Shown piece after piece: positions 25,896 through 32,560 of a stretch of 32,577 bases of DNA. A program made the position numbers and the translations under genes. Position 1 is the stretch's first letter, and each line of letters opens with the position of its first letter. The notes under the pieces are model-generated. The model ran no database searches and was not told the DNA's origin. It saw only the letters and a program-made list of their open reading frames with translations. Source of the DNA: Bacillota bacterium (GTDB lineage: Bacteria > Bacillota > Clostridia > Oscillospirales > Ruminococcaceae); NCBI GenBank assembly GCA_023388515.1, contig JAEWGD010000030.1:1-32577 (forward strand), read 5' to 3'.

Positions 25896-25924
25896 ATAAT
25901 ATCATTTAATTTAACTTCTGTCAA
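25896..25924 (-). promoter_or_regulatory. Promoter of the riboswitch-asd-dapA-dapB transcript
   Basis: TTGACA (25924-25919), a 17-base spacer and TATTAT (25901-25896) on the minus strand. The transcript should start close to 25889, just before the aptamer. Confidence 0.8.
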
Positions 25925-26041
25925 TAAGTAAAATTAATTTTTATGAATTAAATCAAAAATGGTAGTAATATAGCTGAAAATATGATAAAATTAATAGGTT
26001 ATATTAAAATATATCGAGATGAAAGGAAAATATGTAAATAA

Positions 26042-27067
26042 ATGAAAAAATCCGATTTTTTTTATGATTTGCCTGAAGAATTAATTGCACAAAAACCTAT
26101 TGAGCCTAGAAACAATTCAAGAATGATGAAAATTGACAGGAAAACAGGTGAGATTTATCATAATCACTTTTATAATTTATGCGATAACTTAAAAAAAGGT
26201 GACTTATTAGTTTTAAATGATTCAAGAGTTTTAGCTGCAAGACTTTACGGAGAAAAGGTGGGCAATGCTACTCCGATAGAATTTTTATTGCTTGAGCAAA
26301 AGGAAGAGAAAGTTTGGGAGATTATCTGCAAGCCAGGAAAAAAAGCTAAGGTTGGTGCAAGGTTTGCATTTGGAAATGATAAATTGATTGCAGAAGTTAT
26401 TGAAGTAAAAGATGATGGAAACAGGGTTGTTAAGTTTTATTGTGATGGTAGTTTTTATGCTGTCTTAGACGAGATAGGGCAAATGCCACTTCCACCTTAT
26501 ATTACAGAAAAGCTTGAAAACAAGGAGCGTTATCAGACTGTTTATTCAAGGGAAATAGGCTCTGCCGCTGCACCAACTGCTGGACTTCATTTTACAAAGG
26601 AAATGCTGAGAGAGATAAAAGAAAAGGGTATAGATGTTGCATATGTTACATTGCACGTTGGACTTGGCACATTTAGACCTGTAAAAGAAGATGATATTTT
26701 AAACCACAAAATGCATAGCGAGCATTATAGTATTTCTAAGGAAACAGCTGATAAGATTAACAAAACAAAACAAAATGGGGGACGTGTAATCGGCGTTGGT
26801 ACAACAACTTGTAGAACTCTTGAAAGCCTTGCTAAATTCTATGGTGGGATAAGTGAAAGGGACGGATACACAGATATTTTTATCTATCCTGGATATGAAT
26901 TCAAGGTTATTGATGGTTTGATAACGAATTTTCATCTCCCTGAAAGCACACTTATAATGCTTGTATCTGCGTTCATGGGTTATGAAAACACTATGAATGC
27001 GTATAAAGTTGCAGTTGAAGAAAAATATAGATTTTTCAGCTTTGGAGATTCAATGCTGATAATATAA
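26042..27067 (+). CDS. queA: S-adenosylmethionine:tRNA ribosyltransferase-isomerase
   Basis: Makes epoxyqueuosine in tRNA by transferring ribosyl from SAM to preQ1. The family blocks FDYDLPxELIAQ-like FYDLPEELIAQKP (7-19), VLNDSRVLAARL, the APTAGLHFT motif near residues 178-186 and TTCRTLESL are all present; 341 residues is normal. An in-frame stop lies immediately upstream, so the ATG at 26042 must be the start. Its ribosome site AAAGGA is 14 bases away, and a start-stop codon pair ATGTAA lies between. tgt follows after 20 bases. Confidence 0.96.
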   Translation: MKKSDFFYDLPEELIAQKPIEPRNNSRMMKIDRKTGEIYHNHFYNLCDNLKKGDLLVLNDSRVLAARLYGEKVGNATPIEFLLLEQKEEKVWEIICKPGKKAKVGARFAFGNDKLIAEVIEVKDDGNRVVKFYCDGSFYAVLDEIGQMPLPPYITEKLENKERYQTVYSREIGSAAAPTAGLHFTKEMLREIKEKGIDVAYVTLHVGLGTFRPVKEDDILNHKMHSEHYSISKETADKINKTKQNGGRVIGVGTTTCRTLESLAKFYGGISERDGYTDIFIYPGYEFKVIDGLITNFHLPESTLIMLVSAFMGYENTMNAYKVAVEEKYRFFSFGDSMLII

Positions 27068-27087
27068 AATAAATGGAGAATGAATAA

Positions 27088-28218
27088 ATGTTTAAACTAT
27101 TAAAACAGGAAAAAAAGGCTAGGAGAGGGGTTTTAGAAACTGTTCATGGAACGGTGCAGACCCCTTGCTTTATGAATGTGGGGACAGCAGGAGCTATCAA
27201 GGGTGGCATATCTTCTCTTGATTTGGAGGAGCTGAAATGTCAGGTTGAGCTTTGCAATACATACCACTTGCATTTGCGACCATCAGACAAGGCAATAAAG
27301 GAACTAGGTGGACTACACAAGTTTATGAATTGGAATCGTCCAATTTTAACAGATAGTGGTGGGTTTCAAGTCTTTTCGCTTGCAAAGTTGCGTAAGATTA
27401 AGGAGGAAGGTGTGTATTTTTCTTCTCATATTGACGGAAAAAAGATTTTCATGGGTCCTGAAGAAAGTATGCAGATTCAGTCAAATTTAGGTTCGACAAT
27501 AGCTATGGCTTTTGATGAATGTATAGAAAATCCAGCCGAATATGAGTATGCAAAAATCTCATGCGAAAGAACAACACGTTGGCTTATAAGGTGTAAAGAA
27601 GAAATAGAAAGGTTGAATTCCCAGCATGATACAATAAATAAAAATCAGCTTTTGTTTGGGATAAATCAAGGCTGTACCTTTGAAGATTTGAGAGTATCTC
27701 ACATGGAGGAGATTATAAAACTTGACCTTGATGGGTATGCAATTGGGGGACTTGCAGTTGGAGAGCCGACAGAGGATATGTATAGGATATTAGACGTGGT
27801 TGTTCCATTTATGCCGATTGATAAGCCAAGATACCTAATGGGTGTTGGTACGCCTGCAAACCTTATTGAGGCTGTTTCACGAGGTGTGGATATGTTCGAT
27901 TGCGTTATGCCGAGTAGGAATGCACGTCATGGAACATTGTTTACATGGAGTGGAGTAATGCATATTACAAATAAATGCTATGAACTAGACAGCAAGCCGA
28001 TAGATGAGGAATGTGATTGCCATGTTTGCAAAAGCTTTTCGAGGGCGTATATAAGACATCTTTTTAAGGCTCAAGAAATACTTGGTGGCAGATTAGCAGT
28101 TATGCATAACCTATACTTTTACAATACATTAATGGAAAAAATGCGTCAATCAATTGATGAGGGAACATTTCAAGCATTTTACGAAAAATATTCAGAGCTT
28201 TTAGCAAGAAAAGTTTAG
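27088..28218 (+). CDS. tgt: tRNA-guanine transglycosylase
   Basis: Swaps guanine-34 of GU(N) anticodon tRNAs for preQ1, the step before QueA. D89 in LTDSGGFQVF and the nucleophile D271 in FDCVMPSRNARHG are both seen. The zinc ligands C309, C311, C314 and H340 follow the CxCxxC...H pattern (ECDCHVC, VMHN). Length 376 is normal. TGGAGA precedes the ATG. queA-tgt pairing is classic, and mntP continues the operon 11 bases later. Confidence 0.97.
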   Translation: MFKLLKQEKKARRGVLETVHGTVQTPCFMNVGTAGAIKGGISSLDLEELKCQVELCNTYHLHLRPSDKAIKELGGLHKFMNWNRPILTDSGGFQVFSLAKLRKIKEEGVYFSSHIDGKKIFMGPEESMQIQSNLGSTIAMAFDECIENPAEYEYAKISCERTTRWLIRCKEEIERLNSQHDTINKNQLLFGINQGCTFEDLRVSHMEEIIKLDLDGYAIGGLAVGEPTEDMYRILDVVVPFMPIDKPRYLMGVGTPANLIEAVSRGVDMFDCVMPSRNARHGTLFTWSGVMHITNKCYELDSKPIDEECDCHVCKSFSRAYIRHLFKAQEILGGRLAVMHNLYFYNTLMEKMRQSIDEGTFQAFYEKYSELLARKV

Positions 28219-28229
28219 AGGGGATTATC

Positions 28230-28793
28230 ATGGGAAAAGTGGAATTATTGTTGATAGCATTAGGTTTATCAGCAGACGCATTTGCTGTTGCAGTAACCAA
28301 TGGTTTATGCAATAAGAATATGAAACCTAAGTGGACATTATTTATAGCGTTAGCATTTGGTGTTTTTCAAGGTGTAATGCCAAGTTTAGGTTATGCTTTA
28401 GGACAAACTTTTACAAAATATATTACAGCGTATGACCACTATGTTGCGTTGATTTTATTAGGAGTAATTGGTGGAAAAATGGTGTACGAGGCTTTAAAGG
28501 ATATGAGTAATGATTGTTGCGAAGTAAAGCAAATTACCTTTGGAACATTGATGGTACAGGGCGTAGCAACAAGCATAGACGCACTTGCAGTAGGAGTAAG
28601 TTTTTCAGCAATGGATATAGAAATAGTAAGCACTTGCTTGATTATTGCAATAATAACATTTGTATTAAGTTTTATTGGTGTAATCATTGGGAAAAGATTT
28701 GGCTCTATATTTAATAAAAAGGCTCAATTAGTCGGTGGTGTGTTGTTAGTTGCAATTGGTTTGAAAATTTTCATTGAGCATAAGTTCTTCTAA
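28230..28793 (+). CDS. mntP: Manganese efflux pump MntP
   Basis: A six-helix inner-membrane exporter of 187 residues that removes excess Mn2+. The two internal repeats show the metal-site pair LGLSADAFAVAVTNG (12-26) and GVATSIDALAVGVSFS in the second half. AGGGGA precedes the ATG. Unlike many mntP genes it has no yybP-ykoY leader here; it sits 11 bases after tgt and seems to depend on the queuosine operon for expression. Confidence 0.93.
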   Translation: MGKVELLLIALGLSADAFAVAVTNGLCNKNMKPKWTLFIALAFGVFQGVMPSLGYALGQTFTKYITAYDHYVALILLGVIGGKMVYEALKDMSNDCCEVKQITFGTLMVQGVATSIDALAVGVSFSAMDIEIVSTCLIIAIITFVLSFIGVIIGKRFGSIFNKKAQLVGGVLLVAIGLKIFIEHKFF

Positions 28794-28823
28794 TATATAA
28801 CATTTTTAACTGGTGAACCCATA

Positions 28824-28864
28824 AATAAGGTGATATAGCTTAAACTATATCACCTTATTTTATA
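28824..28864. terminator. Bidirectional terminator between mntP and abrB-like gene
   Basis: A perfect 15-bp stem (AATAAGGTGATATAG with its complement) around CTTAAA, followed on the plus strand by TTTTATAT. The minus side has TTATTTATGGG, weaker but usable for the convergent gene. Confidence 0.88.
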
Positions 28865-28896
28865 TAATATTTATTATGTATTCAAGTATAAATGTT

Positions 28897-29142
28897 TTAG
28901 GCTTTACTTTTTAATTCTGCCATACATTCAGCACAAACACATTTTTCCTTGAATTCGCCGATGGATACAGAGCTTCCACAGAAAGTACAGTTAGGAGTAT
29001 ATTTTTTAACGATAATATACTCATTATCCGTATAAATTTCCATCGGGTCTTTAATGTTAATTTCCATAGTGCGTCTTAATTCCTTTGGCAAAACAATTCT
29101 TCCTAGTTCGTCGATTTTTCTTACAATACCTGTTCTTTTCAT
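28897..29142 (-). CDS. abrB: AbrB/SpoVT-family transition-state regulator
   Basis: An 81-residue DNA-binding protein. Its N-terminal swapped-hairpin domain, MKRTGIVRKIDELGRIVLPK and ELRRTMEI, is very close to Bacillus AbrB, which represses stationary-phase genes. The C-terminal 30 residues differ from AbrB: C52 and C55 (CTFC) plus three further cysteines (CVCAEC) suggest a small zinc-ribbon. TTGGAGGA precedes the ATG by 5-6 bases. It has its own promoter and a long leader of about 170 bases. Its targets are unknown. Confidence 0.92.
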   Translation of the reverse strand: MKRTGIVRKIDELGRIVLPKELRRTMEINIKDPMEIYTDNEYIIVKKYTPNCTFCGSSVSIGEFKEKCVCAECMAELKSKA

Positions 29143-29319
29143 GAGCTTCCTCCAAATAATATTTTTTATGTTTTAATTTTAAATATATAAATACTTAAAA
29201 CAATCACGCATTTATTTCTCAACAACAAATAACTAGTTAAATATGTAATATTATGTTGTATAAATAAACAAAATAGGGGAATATTAAAAATTTAGTGATA
29301 ATGTTATTGATTTACTCTA

Positions 29320-29349
29320 ATTATATCACATAAATTGTATTTTTGTCAA
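29320..29349 (-). promoter_or_regulatory. Promoter of the abrB-like gene
   Basis: TTGACA (29349-29344), an 18-base spacer and TATAAT (29325-29320) on the minus strand. The resulting leader (about 29313 to 29143) is AT-rich without a structure I can name. Confidence 0.75.
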
Positions 29350-29449
29350 GTCTTTGAATGTATTAACATTTGTTATTTTATTTTTATGAAGTATTATACT
29401 ATTTATAAGAATAATGGTATAAACAAAGAATATATAACCCAAGTGGTAA

Positions 29450-29583
29450 TAATAAAAGCAGACTGCAATTGCAATCTGCTTTTATTATTTTAAATATTAA
29501 TGGAAGGGTTGAACAAAATAGATACACTAGCGATGAGATTCGAACCCTCGTAGTTTTTTGCTTTGCCCCAAACCTTTATTTCT
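29450..29583 (-). ncRNA. Candidate small RNA with a tRNA T-arm-like hairpin
   Basis: A consensus promoter and a terminator-like hairpin bracket about 134 bases with no convincing reading frame. Inside, CTACGAGGGTTCGAATCTC folds back on ATCGCTAG: CTA/TAG, CGA/TCG and GGG/CTC around the 7-base loop TTCGAAT, which is the T-loop consensus of tRNA. A whole tRNA is excluded, as acceptor, D and anticodon arms are missing. It could be a free-standing RNA or a tRNA scrap. The promoter is the strongest argument for expression. Confidence 0.45.
29451..29486. terminator. Terminator-like hairpin ending the candidate small RNA
   Basis: AATAAAAGCAGA (29451-29462) pairs perfectly with TCTGCTTTTATT (29475-29486), with further pairing inside. 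The symmetrical A- and T-rich arms allow termination on either strand. Confidence 0.65.
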
Positions 29584-29589
29584 AATAAA

Positions 29590-29618
29590 ATTATAACATA
29601 TTTCTTGCCGTATGTCAA
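29590..29618 (-). promoter_or_regulatory. Perfect consensus promoter before the candidate small RNA
   Basis: TTGACA (29618-29613), exactly 17 bases, TATAAT (29595-29590) on the minus strand. Every position matches the sigma-A consensus, and no protein start follows within reach. Confidence 0.8.
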
Positions 29619-29706
29619 TAGGCTGGAACGCTTATTACAGCACTTTTCTGTTAAATAGTCAATGATAGGTGACAGTTACTCTAAAAAAATATAAATTTGA
29701 TAATTC

Positions 29707-29758
29707 CCCTAATGTAAACGTAACATTTTCTGCAGAAAATGTTACGTTTACATTAGGG
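29707..29758. repeat. Perfect 52-bp palindrome
   Basis: The 52 bases from CCCTAATGTAAACG to its mirror image are self-complementary with no mismatch and no spacer; the centre is CTGCAG at 29730-29735. As DNA it could form a cruciform, as RNA a 24-bp or longer hairpin. It stands just beyond the 3' end of the transposase remnant and has no overlapping gene. Confidence 0.9.
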
Positions 29759-29789
29759 TTGTCACGTCGCAACGTGACAAAGTTTTTTT
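29759..29789. other. Second hairpin abutting the palindrome
   Basis: TTGTCACGT (29759-29767), loop CGCA, ACGTGACAA (29772-29780), then AG and seven T on the plus strand. It touches the 52-bp palindrome with no gap and reaches the transposase stop codon. It looks like a plus-strand terminator, though no gene reads into it. Confidence 0.6.
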
Positions 29790-30225
29790 ACATCACACCC
29801 AAATACTTCTCTAAAATCTCGTTCGGGGAAAGAAAATTTAAACAAACCTTTGGTATGCCATTCGACTTTTTGTTATATTTTAGCAATTGAGCTCTGCCGT
29901 CCGCAAGGCTATACATCTTCATTTTCTTGTAAAACCTATTTTCATCGATTCTGTGTTGACGTTCAACCTTGCCGTTATGACGTGGTGTAGCCACTCTAAT
30001 TCGGTGATAAAGTATATCAAAATTCTGCAATGTTTTCTCAAAAAGACTCAATGTAGGTGTTTTTTGTGGCAAGTATGCGTTGGTGAATTCTCGTCCATTA
30101 TCGGTCTGAATTTCCCTGATAGCGAACGGAAAAGCTACCACTAATTTCTTCAAGAAATCTGCTGAACTGTATGTGCTGTGTTCGTCATAAAGCTCGGTTC
30201 TAAAAATTAAACTGTGTAAATGCGT
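29788..30225 (-). pseudogene. 5'-truncated DDE integrase-type transposase
   Basis: The minus strand from about 30190 to 29788 encodes the C-terminal part of an rve-family transposase. EHSTYSSADFLKKL, IQTDNGREF (second catalytic aspartate) and TPRHNGKVERQHR (third catalytic residue, glutamate) are intact. The N-terminal helix-turn-helix and the first aspartate are missing: the frame closes at a stop just above 30225, and recognisable homology begins at DEHSTYSS near 30186. No proper start codon with ribosome site is present. It is a dead insertion-sequence remnant; the exact IS family (IS481-like or IS3-like) is not settled. Confidence 0.82.
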
Positions 30226-30287
30226 TTAACAGCAAAATTTTTGCCAATGATAAAAACGCAGCCAAGCAGGGCAACGTTAAGGAAGCT

Positions 30288-30325
30288 TTAGCACCTTATC
30301 ATAAAAGGGGTGCTAATGCCCCCTT
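30288..30325 (-). terminator. Overlapping alternative hairpins after the putative immunity gene
   Basis: AAGGGG (30305-30310) pairs with CCCCTT (30320-30325) and, read on the minus strand, runs into TTTTATG: a weak terminator. TTAGCACC (30288-30295) can instead pair with GGTGCTAA (30309-30316), excluding the first. It may be the terminator of the gene ending at 30348. Confidence 0.45.
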
Positions 30326-30347
30326 ATACGATAGTTATTATTTAACT

Positions 30348-30710
30348 TTACTCTTCAACAGCATTATAAAGAGCATGTAACTCTATATCATTAGGGTCAT
30401 TTAATAAAATGCGTTCTTTTGTTTCTTTATCAATATAGTATAATTCATAATCGCCATTCTCAGCCACTAAACTTACTCCATCAAGCATTGCTAATAAACC
30501 AAATAAAGCCATATCAGTGGTTTTGCCAATAATTCTTTCTAAGTAGAGTTTATCATTTTCATTCAAACCATGATACCACTGCGATTCCTCAACATCATCT
30601 TTGTGTGGACTTCTACCAGAAACTTTGATAAGATTTTCAATTACTCCCTCTATAGAAGATTTCCTCAATCTTGACTTAATAATTATGTCTACAAATTTTT
30701 CTGAGTTCAT
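30348..30710 (-). CDS. Hypothetical protein, putative immunity partner of the upstream effector
   Basis: A 120-residue, acidic, probably cytosolic protein with no signal peptide and one mildly hydrophobic helix (MALFGLLAMLDGVSLV). Notable stretches are SRLRKSSIEGVIENL, ESQWYHGLNENDKLYL and the final NDPNDIELHALYNAVEE. I do not recognise a named family with confidence. ATAGGAG precedes the ATG, 23 bases after the stop of the secreted repeat protein, so the two are one transcript. Small size, acidity and place directly after an exported protein with an unrelated C-terminal domain are the usual marks of an immunity gene. The role is inference from context. Confidence 0.7.
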   Translation of the reverse strand: MNSEKFVDIIIKSRLRKSSIEGVIENLIKVSGRSPHKDDVEESQWYHGLNENDKLYLERIIGKTTDMALFGLLAMLDGVSLVAENGDYELYYIDKETKERILLNDPNDIELHALYNAVEE

Positions 30711-30733
30711 ATAAATTCTCCTATTTCTTATTT

Positions 30734-31708
30734 TTAAAATGCGTCTGGATACATTGATTTATTAAGAGAAATCAGTTCTCTTAATGAACTATTCGGTGCA
30801 TCAGTGTAGTTTCTTGAATTTTTAATGTCATTCGCCAATAAACCTCTAGCATTTCCTGAATAATCTCCTTTTATATTTGGAATCTTGTTGTGCTTCGATT
30901 TAGGCACAGCAATTGAAGGTGCAGTTTTAGAGTCATAACCTGCAATTACTTGTCCAGCAGGATGTTTTTGCACAGTATTAGGAATTGAATAACTTTCATC
31001 AATTCTACCTGTTGGGTATTGAATAAGTTCAGTACAGTCCTTGTTGAATAACACTCCATCAATATCAGAAAAGTATGTATTATTATCATCAACTTTTATT
31101 GATGTTAATTTAGTACACCAATAAAAAGAAAAATCATTAAAACTTACTAAGGATTTTCCTATTGTTACATAAGTTAAGTTGTCACAAAAACCAAATGAAT
31201 TTTCTTTGATAGAAACAACAGAATCGGGAATTGATAACGCAGTTAAGCTATCACAATTGTAAAAAGCAAACCCCTCAATATTTGTAATGCTATTTTCTAA
31301 AGATATTTCAGTTAAGCCACTGCAATATGCAAAAGAATAACTTTTAATTCTCGTAACAGAATCGGGAATAATTACTGAAGTTAAGCTAGAGCAATAACTG
31401 TAAGCCTCTGCTCCGATATAAGTCACAGAATCGGGAATATCTACTGACTTTAATATTGTACAATCTTTAAACGCCTTATCTCCTATGCTTGTGACAGGCA
31501 ACCCATCAATTTCAGAAGGAATCTCCACTTCCGTAGCTGTTTTATTACAGGAAGTAATTGTAACCTCATTGTCAGAAATTTGATATGTTAAATCTTCATA
31601 TGTACCTGTTGTAAGTGCAGATTGTGCATATGCCGAACTAAAAGGCACGCAAATAATGCAAATTAGCAAACTTAAAAACATTGCTGTAAACTTCTTGATT
31701 GATTTCAT
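30734..31708 (-). CDS. Secreted BspA-type leucine-rich repeat protein with putative C-terminal toxin domain
   Basis: Exported protein of 324 residues. A Sec signal peptide covers residues 1-28, with likely cleavage after AYA. Residues 60-200 carry about six LRR_5 (BspA-like) repeats of roughly 23 residues built on IPDSVTxIGxxAFxxCxxL. A spacer LIQYPTGRIDESYSIPNTV follows and begins another repeat, which stops abruptly at about residue 243. The remaining 80 residues, from HPAGQVIAGYDSKTAPSI through VPKSKHNKIPNIKGDYSG to SLRELISLNKSMYPDAF, are of another kind and resemble the C-terminal effector domains of polymorphic toxins. TAGGAGGAC gives a strong start. Secreted LRR protein: sure. Toxin activity: inferred. 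Confidence 0.82.
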   Translation of the reverse strand: MKSIKKFTAMFLSLLICIICVPFSSAYAQSALTTGTYEDLTYQISDNEVTITSCNKTATEVEIPSEIDGLPVTSIGDKAFKDCTILKSVDIPDSVTYIGAEAYSYCSSLTSVIIPDSVTRIKSYSFAYCSGLTEISLENSITNIEGFAFYNCDSLTALSIPDSVVSIKENSFGFCDNLTYVTIGKSLVSFNDFSFYWCTKLTSIKVDDNNTYFSDIDGVLFNKDCTELIQYPTGRIDESYSIPNTVQKHPAGQVIAGYDSKTAPSIAVPKSKHNKIPNIKGDYSGNARGLLANDIKNSRNYTDAPNSSLRELISLNKSMYPDAF

Positions 31709-31737
31709 TTAAAGTCCTCCTAATATTTAGTCATTTG

Positions 31738-31766
31738 ATTATATCATTTTTGATAAAATTTAGCAA
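31738..31766 (-). promoter_or_regulatory. Promoter of the LRR-effector/immunity-like operon
   Basis: TTGCTA (31766-31761), a 17-base spacer and TATAAT (31743-31738) on the minus strand. Transcription should begin about 31731, some 22 bases before the ATG. Confidence 0.7.
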
Positions 31767-31878
31767 CGCACTTTGGTGAAAAATTATTAAAAGTTCACAT
31801 TTTGTTTTTTTGTACAATATTCGTGTATTTCTTGAGGGCGACTTATATGAAATTAGTGTTTATTTACATAATGAGTTT

Positions 31879-31918
31879 AAGAGCATCACTGATTTTCAAA
31901 AATCAATGATGCTCTTTT
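31879..31918. terminator. Hairpin terminator after the 44-residue gene
   Basis: AAGAGCATCA (31879-31888) pairs with TGATGCTCTT (31907-31916), and an inner GATTTT/AAAATC stem extends it. It lies 18 bases after the stop of the 44-residue minus-strand gene and before the effector promoter. U-runs are short on both sides. Confidence 0.6.
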
Positions 31919-31933
31919 CATGTTTTTGCTGTC

Positions 31934-32068
31934 TTACTTACCGTGTTTTTCTTTTCCTTGAATTTCAGGTACAGGAGTAACATCATTTTTAGGTAAGTTC
32001 ATTTTATGATTTTCCTGTGTTTTCTTAGGATTACGAGGGTCAATCCTTTTCATTCCTCGCTTTGCCAT
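31934..32068 (-). CDS. Small basic hypothetical protein (44 aa)
   Basis: A very small lysine-rich, hydrophilic protein starting MAKRGMKRIDPRNPKK and ending GKEKHGK, with a central MNLPKNDVTPVPEIQ. AGGGGTG stands 6-7 bases before the ATG and a terminator hairpin follows, so a real short gene is likely. It has no membrane segment or signal peptide. I know no family. A TATAAT at about 32087-32092 upstream could be its -10, but the -35 is poor. Confidence 0.55.
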   Translation of the reverse strand: MAKRGMKRIDPRNPKKTQENHKMNLPKNDVTPVPEIQGKEKHGK

Positions 32069-32181
32069 TTTATCACCCCTAAATTATTATATCCCCACAA
32101 TAAATAATCATTCCAACTGCCCCACAACCTCAACCCACCTTTTTAGAAAGTTTTTTGATTTCTATTAATAGTTAATATAAC

Positions 32182-32210
32182 TTGATATTAATGCATTTAT
32201 ATGGTACAAT
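32182..32210 (+). promoter_or_regulatory. Promoter-like sequence, target unclear
   Basis: TTGATA (32182-32187), a 17-base spacer and TACAAT (32205-32210). It points towards the hairpin at 32290-32329 and the frame at 32366. It may drive a short RNA or that frame. The 32069-32181 stretch otherwise shows only AT-rich sequence. Confidence 0.4.
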
Positions 32211-32289
32211 TACTTACAATAATAATCATATGGGGGAATAAAAGCTTTTTATTAAAACCTTTTATAATTTTATATACCTAGTTAAACAC

Positions 32290-32329
32290 TTTCTATGTTA
32301 TCTGTATTAAAATGCAGATAACATAGAAA
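32290..32329. repeat. 15-bp inverted repeat
   Basis: TTTCTATGTTATCTG (32290-32304) is the exact complement of CAGATAACATAGAAA (32315-32329), and inner bases add three more pairs. No proper U-run follows, so terminator, operator and element end are all possible. Confidence 0.6.
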
Positions 32330-32365
32330 ATCTAAATTATTAAATTATAGCAAGAAGAATCCATT

Positions 32366-32560
32366 ATGAATTACATAAAAAACAATAGTCACGTTTTTCA
32401 TTACTTATTCATCATTAGATTTGGCATTTTTGCTAAAAATAGGTTTAATCGTTTACGTCTATTTCCAATTAAATTGGACAAGGGTTACAAGGAACAGGCA
32501 GTAAAGCTTGTAGTGAAATTAGACAACAAGAAAGAAAGTTATAATCTACGGCAAAAGTAA
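32366..32560 (+). pseudogene. Possible transposase OrfA scrap
   Basis: An open frame of 64 codons whose last third, KGYKEQAVKLVVKLDNKKES, resembles the start of IS3-type OrfA proteins (EFKEQAVKLV). The first 35 residues look random, the ribosome site is poor and the helix-turn-helix that should follow is absent. It is either a decayed insertion-sequence end or a chance frame. Confidence 0.25.

Noticed and set aside
28119..28229. yybP-ykoY manganese riboswitch before mntP
   Set aside because: Only 11 bases separate tgt from mntP, and no such aptamer core is seen in the end of tgt.
29521..29600. Minus-strand GGTTCGAATC suggesting a tRNA gene
   Set aside because: Only a T-arm-like hairpin is present, with a weak T-stem; no matching acceptor strand, D-arm or anticodon arm lies in the 40 bases after the promoter.
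29669..29890. 73-codon plus-strand frame
   Set aside because: It runs through both palindromes, so its apparent repeats only mirror them; no ribosome site.
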